This document shows, in pieces, positions 50,401 through 53,400 of a DNA stretch of 64,000 bases. Under the pieces are notes generated by a model. The model did no database searches, was not told the origin of the DNA, and was given only the letters and a program-made list of their open reading frames with translations. The stretch is from Thereva unica (lineage: Eukaryota > Arthropoda > Insecta > Diptera > Therevidae), in contig OX465283.1 in assembly GCA_949987705.1 (NCBI GenBank), forward strand, positions 163,943,850 to 164,007,849, given 5' to 3'. A program made the position numbers and the translations under genes. The stretch's first letter is position 1, and every line of letters begins with the position of its first letter.

Positions 50401-53400
50401 ATGAGGATGTTTACAGAAACGAGGATAAATAGTGGGGGATATTGAGAAGCTTAGGGCGAGCGGAGTTAGTTGGTTGTGGGCGAGTTTTCAATGGGAGTTT
50501 TTGGGGGTTTGGGGGTCACCATTTTACTCCCATACAGGTTTATTTTTAGCTAAACTCAAACAACATTTTAATAGGCTATTTCGTGTTAAGGATAAATAAT
50601 ATCGAGTTTAATATCACATGAACGAGGCATGGGTGCAACGAGGTTACTGTGGTTATAGAATGTACTGGGTCAGCACAAAGTGATCGTGTCGAAAGCCGGA
50701 TTTGATAGTCGAGAACTTCGGAGCACGTTGGCAACCACAGGAATGTGAAGTGCGCTGTTCAAAATGCATTTGGCAAGAGAGTGCATCCAGAGTTATCCCT
50801 GCATAACCTTCCTAGGGTACAAAGAATTCAGCACAACATTCGATCGTGATCGTTTTGGCCCCTATTCATGATCACGATCACAAGAGAAGGTTGGGAATAG
50901 ATACTAGCGCTCCGGTAAGATTTTGATGTCCTAGTATTGGATTTCGGAAGGAGTTTTGAGTTTGGTTAGATTTAGGTTGGTTCAGTATGAATTCGGAAAG
51001 TTTTCTGTGGTACGATCAGCGAGGGAGTTCCAACGCTGCGCTGGTCGGATGGCGAAACTGAGAGATGACAAACTGGGTGACATCGATTCCGAATCGGGAC
51101 TGTTGAAGAGTACGCTTGTGGTAGTGTATGTTTAAAGACATCCTGCGAAGTTTAGGAAGTTTATCAGTTCCCCGATTCCATGTCTGAAGAGTTCCTTAAA
51201 GTCTTCCAGAACATAGCTGCCAAGTTTACACTGAATGGTTTTGGCTGGAGACAGGCATTTACACAGAAAGTAAACGAATGTCTCGCACTCCTTCGTCTCT
51301 TCACAGTTACGGCAATAGCTTTGCAGCGTGGCTCGTTATAGGCCAACGTAATTCTGGCCATATGCCTTTGGGATCTCCTTAAGAGGCCCATTGTTCTTCA
51401 TATGTTCTAAGTAAACCAAGAAGGTAGTGCATTACTTGGACCTGGGAAAAAATTTCCAAGGCCATTACATTGAAACTATATCAAGACCTATGGAACTAGA
51501 TCAAAGTCACCTGGATACTTACATTCCCGAATCCAATAACATCTAAAGAAGCTGCCTTCAGACCATACAAGAATGTTGGTACGTTCCTTTTGTCTGTTCG
51601 GTGTCCGGTCGTGTAAATCCAGCTTTGCGTGTTTATTGCATATCGGCTTGACATAACGAAGATATCTCGACACGTTAAGCCTCCGCAAACCAGTTTCTAT
51701 GGTGTCGCAGCTACGCCTCTTGAAAGGTGGTTCGTAATTGTCATCATCATCACCAAAACTCCTCATGGAACTGAACTTCCTCAGCGGATGAATATAGGTT
51801 CACTTTAACAGCCTACAACAAGGAGCTGAGATGCTCCAAAAGGATTGCCTGGAAGAAACACTGTGAGAGCCTTCAGACTCTACCAGAGGCGACTAGACTC
51901 CAAAAGCTACTTTGCAAGGACTCCTTCAACGGAGTGGGCCTTCTCAAAGGGGATTATGGCTCACCTCTAACCATGAAAAAACCTTGAGGTACCTGCCTCT
52001 TTACCCTCTTTTTAACCCTATAAGTCTCCGGGAGGAGATGGAATTTTTCCGGCCTCCTTCAGAAGTGCCTCGATCTGATTCTCGACAACCTGGTCTGTCT
52101 CTTTAGGATCAGCTTTAACTGGGGATACATTCCAGCCATCTAGAAGAAAGTCGTGGTGGCTTTTATCCCCAAACAGGGCAACAGGGCTTTAGAGTTGTCA
52201 ATAGAAGCTGCTTTGCATCACCTGGCCAGAAAATCTAAAAAGCCTTCCTCGCGAAGGAAACTGCTTTAGGTGCGTTCCTTGACGTCGAAGTTTCTTTCGA
52301 TAACACTGGAACCAGAAACCTGGATCCTCACACTATTGAGTGGATAAATGCCATGCTTGTAGGTCGTGACATTTCTCCTACCCTAGGTGTCTCAGGCTAT
52401 TAAGGGCAAGGTAGAGTCTTATCACCGTTACTCTGGTTACTAGTTGTGGATGAACTTTTGACCAAACTATCTCAATCTGTACCCCGAAATTGAGTCTTCG
52501 AGTCAACCATCCTGTCCAGTATACAATTATTCCCAGTTTTCTATCATGCTTTGGAAGTAGCCGAAGTCCGAGCCGAAGTAGTCGAAATTTCCATATCCCT
52601 TTCGGTGTTAGCAAAAGGTGATTAAAGTGTTCACAGGGCCTACCAGTCGCCTTCAGACAAAAAAAAATACCGAAAGGGAGAAAACAACAACGCAAACCAA
52701 AAAAGAGATAGACAAAAAAAGGTTACTTTTATCCAAGATAGTGCCTGGGGGCAAGGTTAAAAAAGGCGGTTAAATCACCAAGGCAATTGCGTCAAACACG
52801 GATAAAGGTCGATCCAAACTTATCCGTAAAGGCACGGCGAGGATGCTTTTCGTGTCAGTGGCTTCCGTGATAAATTTTTCACTGACGTTCAAATCCGTAT
52901 CGGTAACCAATGTTCAATAATATTCGGCATTTTAATTTTGAAATTCGGACAGTTATCTAAAGTGCATCATGGAATTCATCGTGCAGGAAGTGGGTTCGAT
53001 CCAGGTGGACTAAGTCTTCGGGAAGTGGTCACACAGAAGCAGGTTTGAGGGTATTTCAAATAAACTTTACCAAAGTTTCTGTTGAATTCTTATAAAATTT
53101 TCCAATATTTTTGAAAAATTCGATAAAATCTATTAAAAAAAATAAGAATATTACCAGAGGTAATAAAAAGGTAATAAGAAGGTAATAAAACATTGCTTAA
53201 TATAAATCAACTTGACAGGGGACGCTAATATTGATTTTAATAAATTGAAAAATAGAGAATCTGAATGGGGTTTCGGGTGGATTGGAGAATTCCAAATCGC
53301 CTGGTATGCTGCTAAACGAAGAAGGAAGCAAAAAACTCAACAAAGAACTTAGAAAGAGATTTTTATGAGACATTTTAAGTTTTAAGCTTCGGCGAACTGA

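Noticed and set aside
50333..50430. TTTTACAG at 50385-50392 with a short phase-0 frame as a tail exon
   Set aside because: 18 codons without family similarity; weak tract.
50825..50885. CGATCGTGATCG ... ATGATCACGATC near-palindrome
   Set aside because: Short, imperfect, no target duplication; may be chance.
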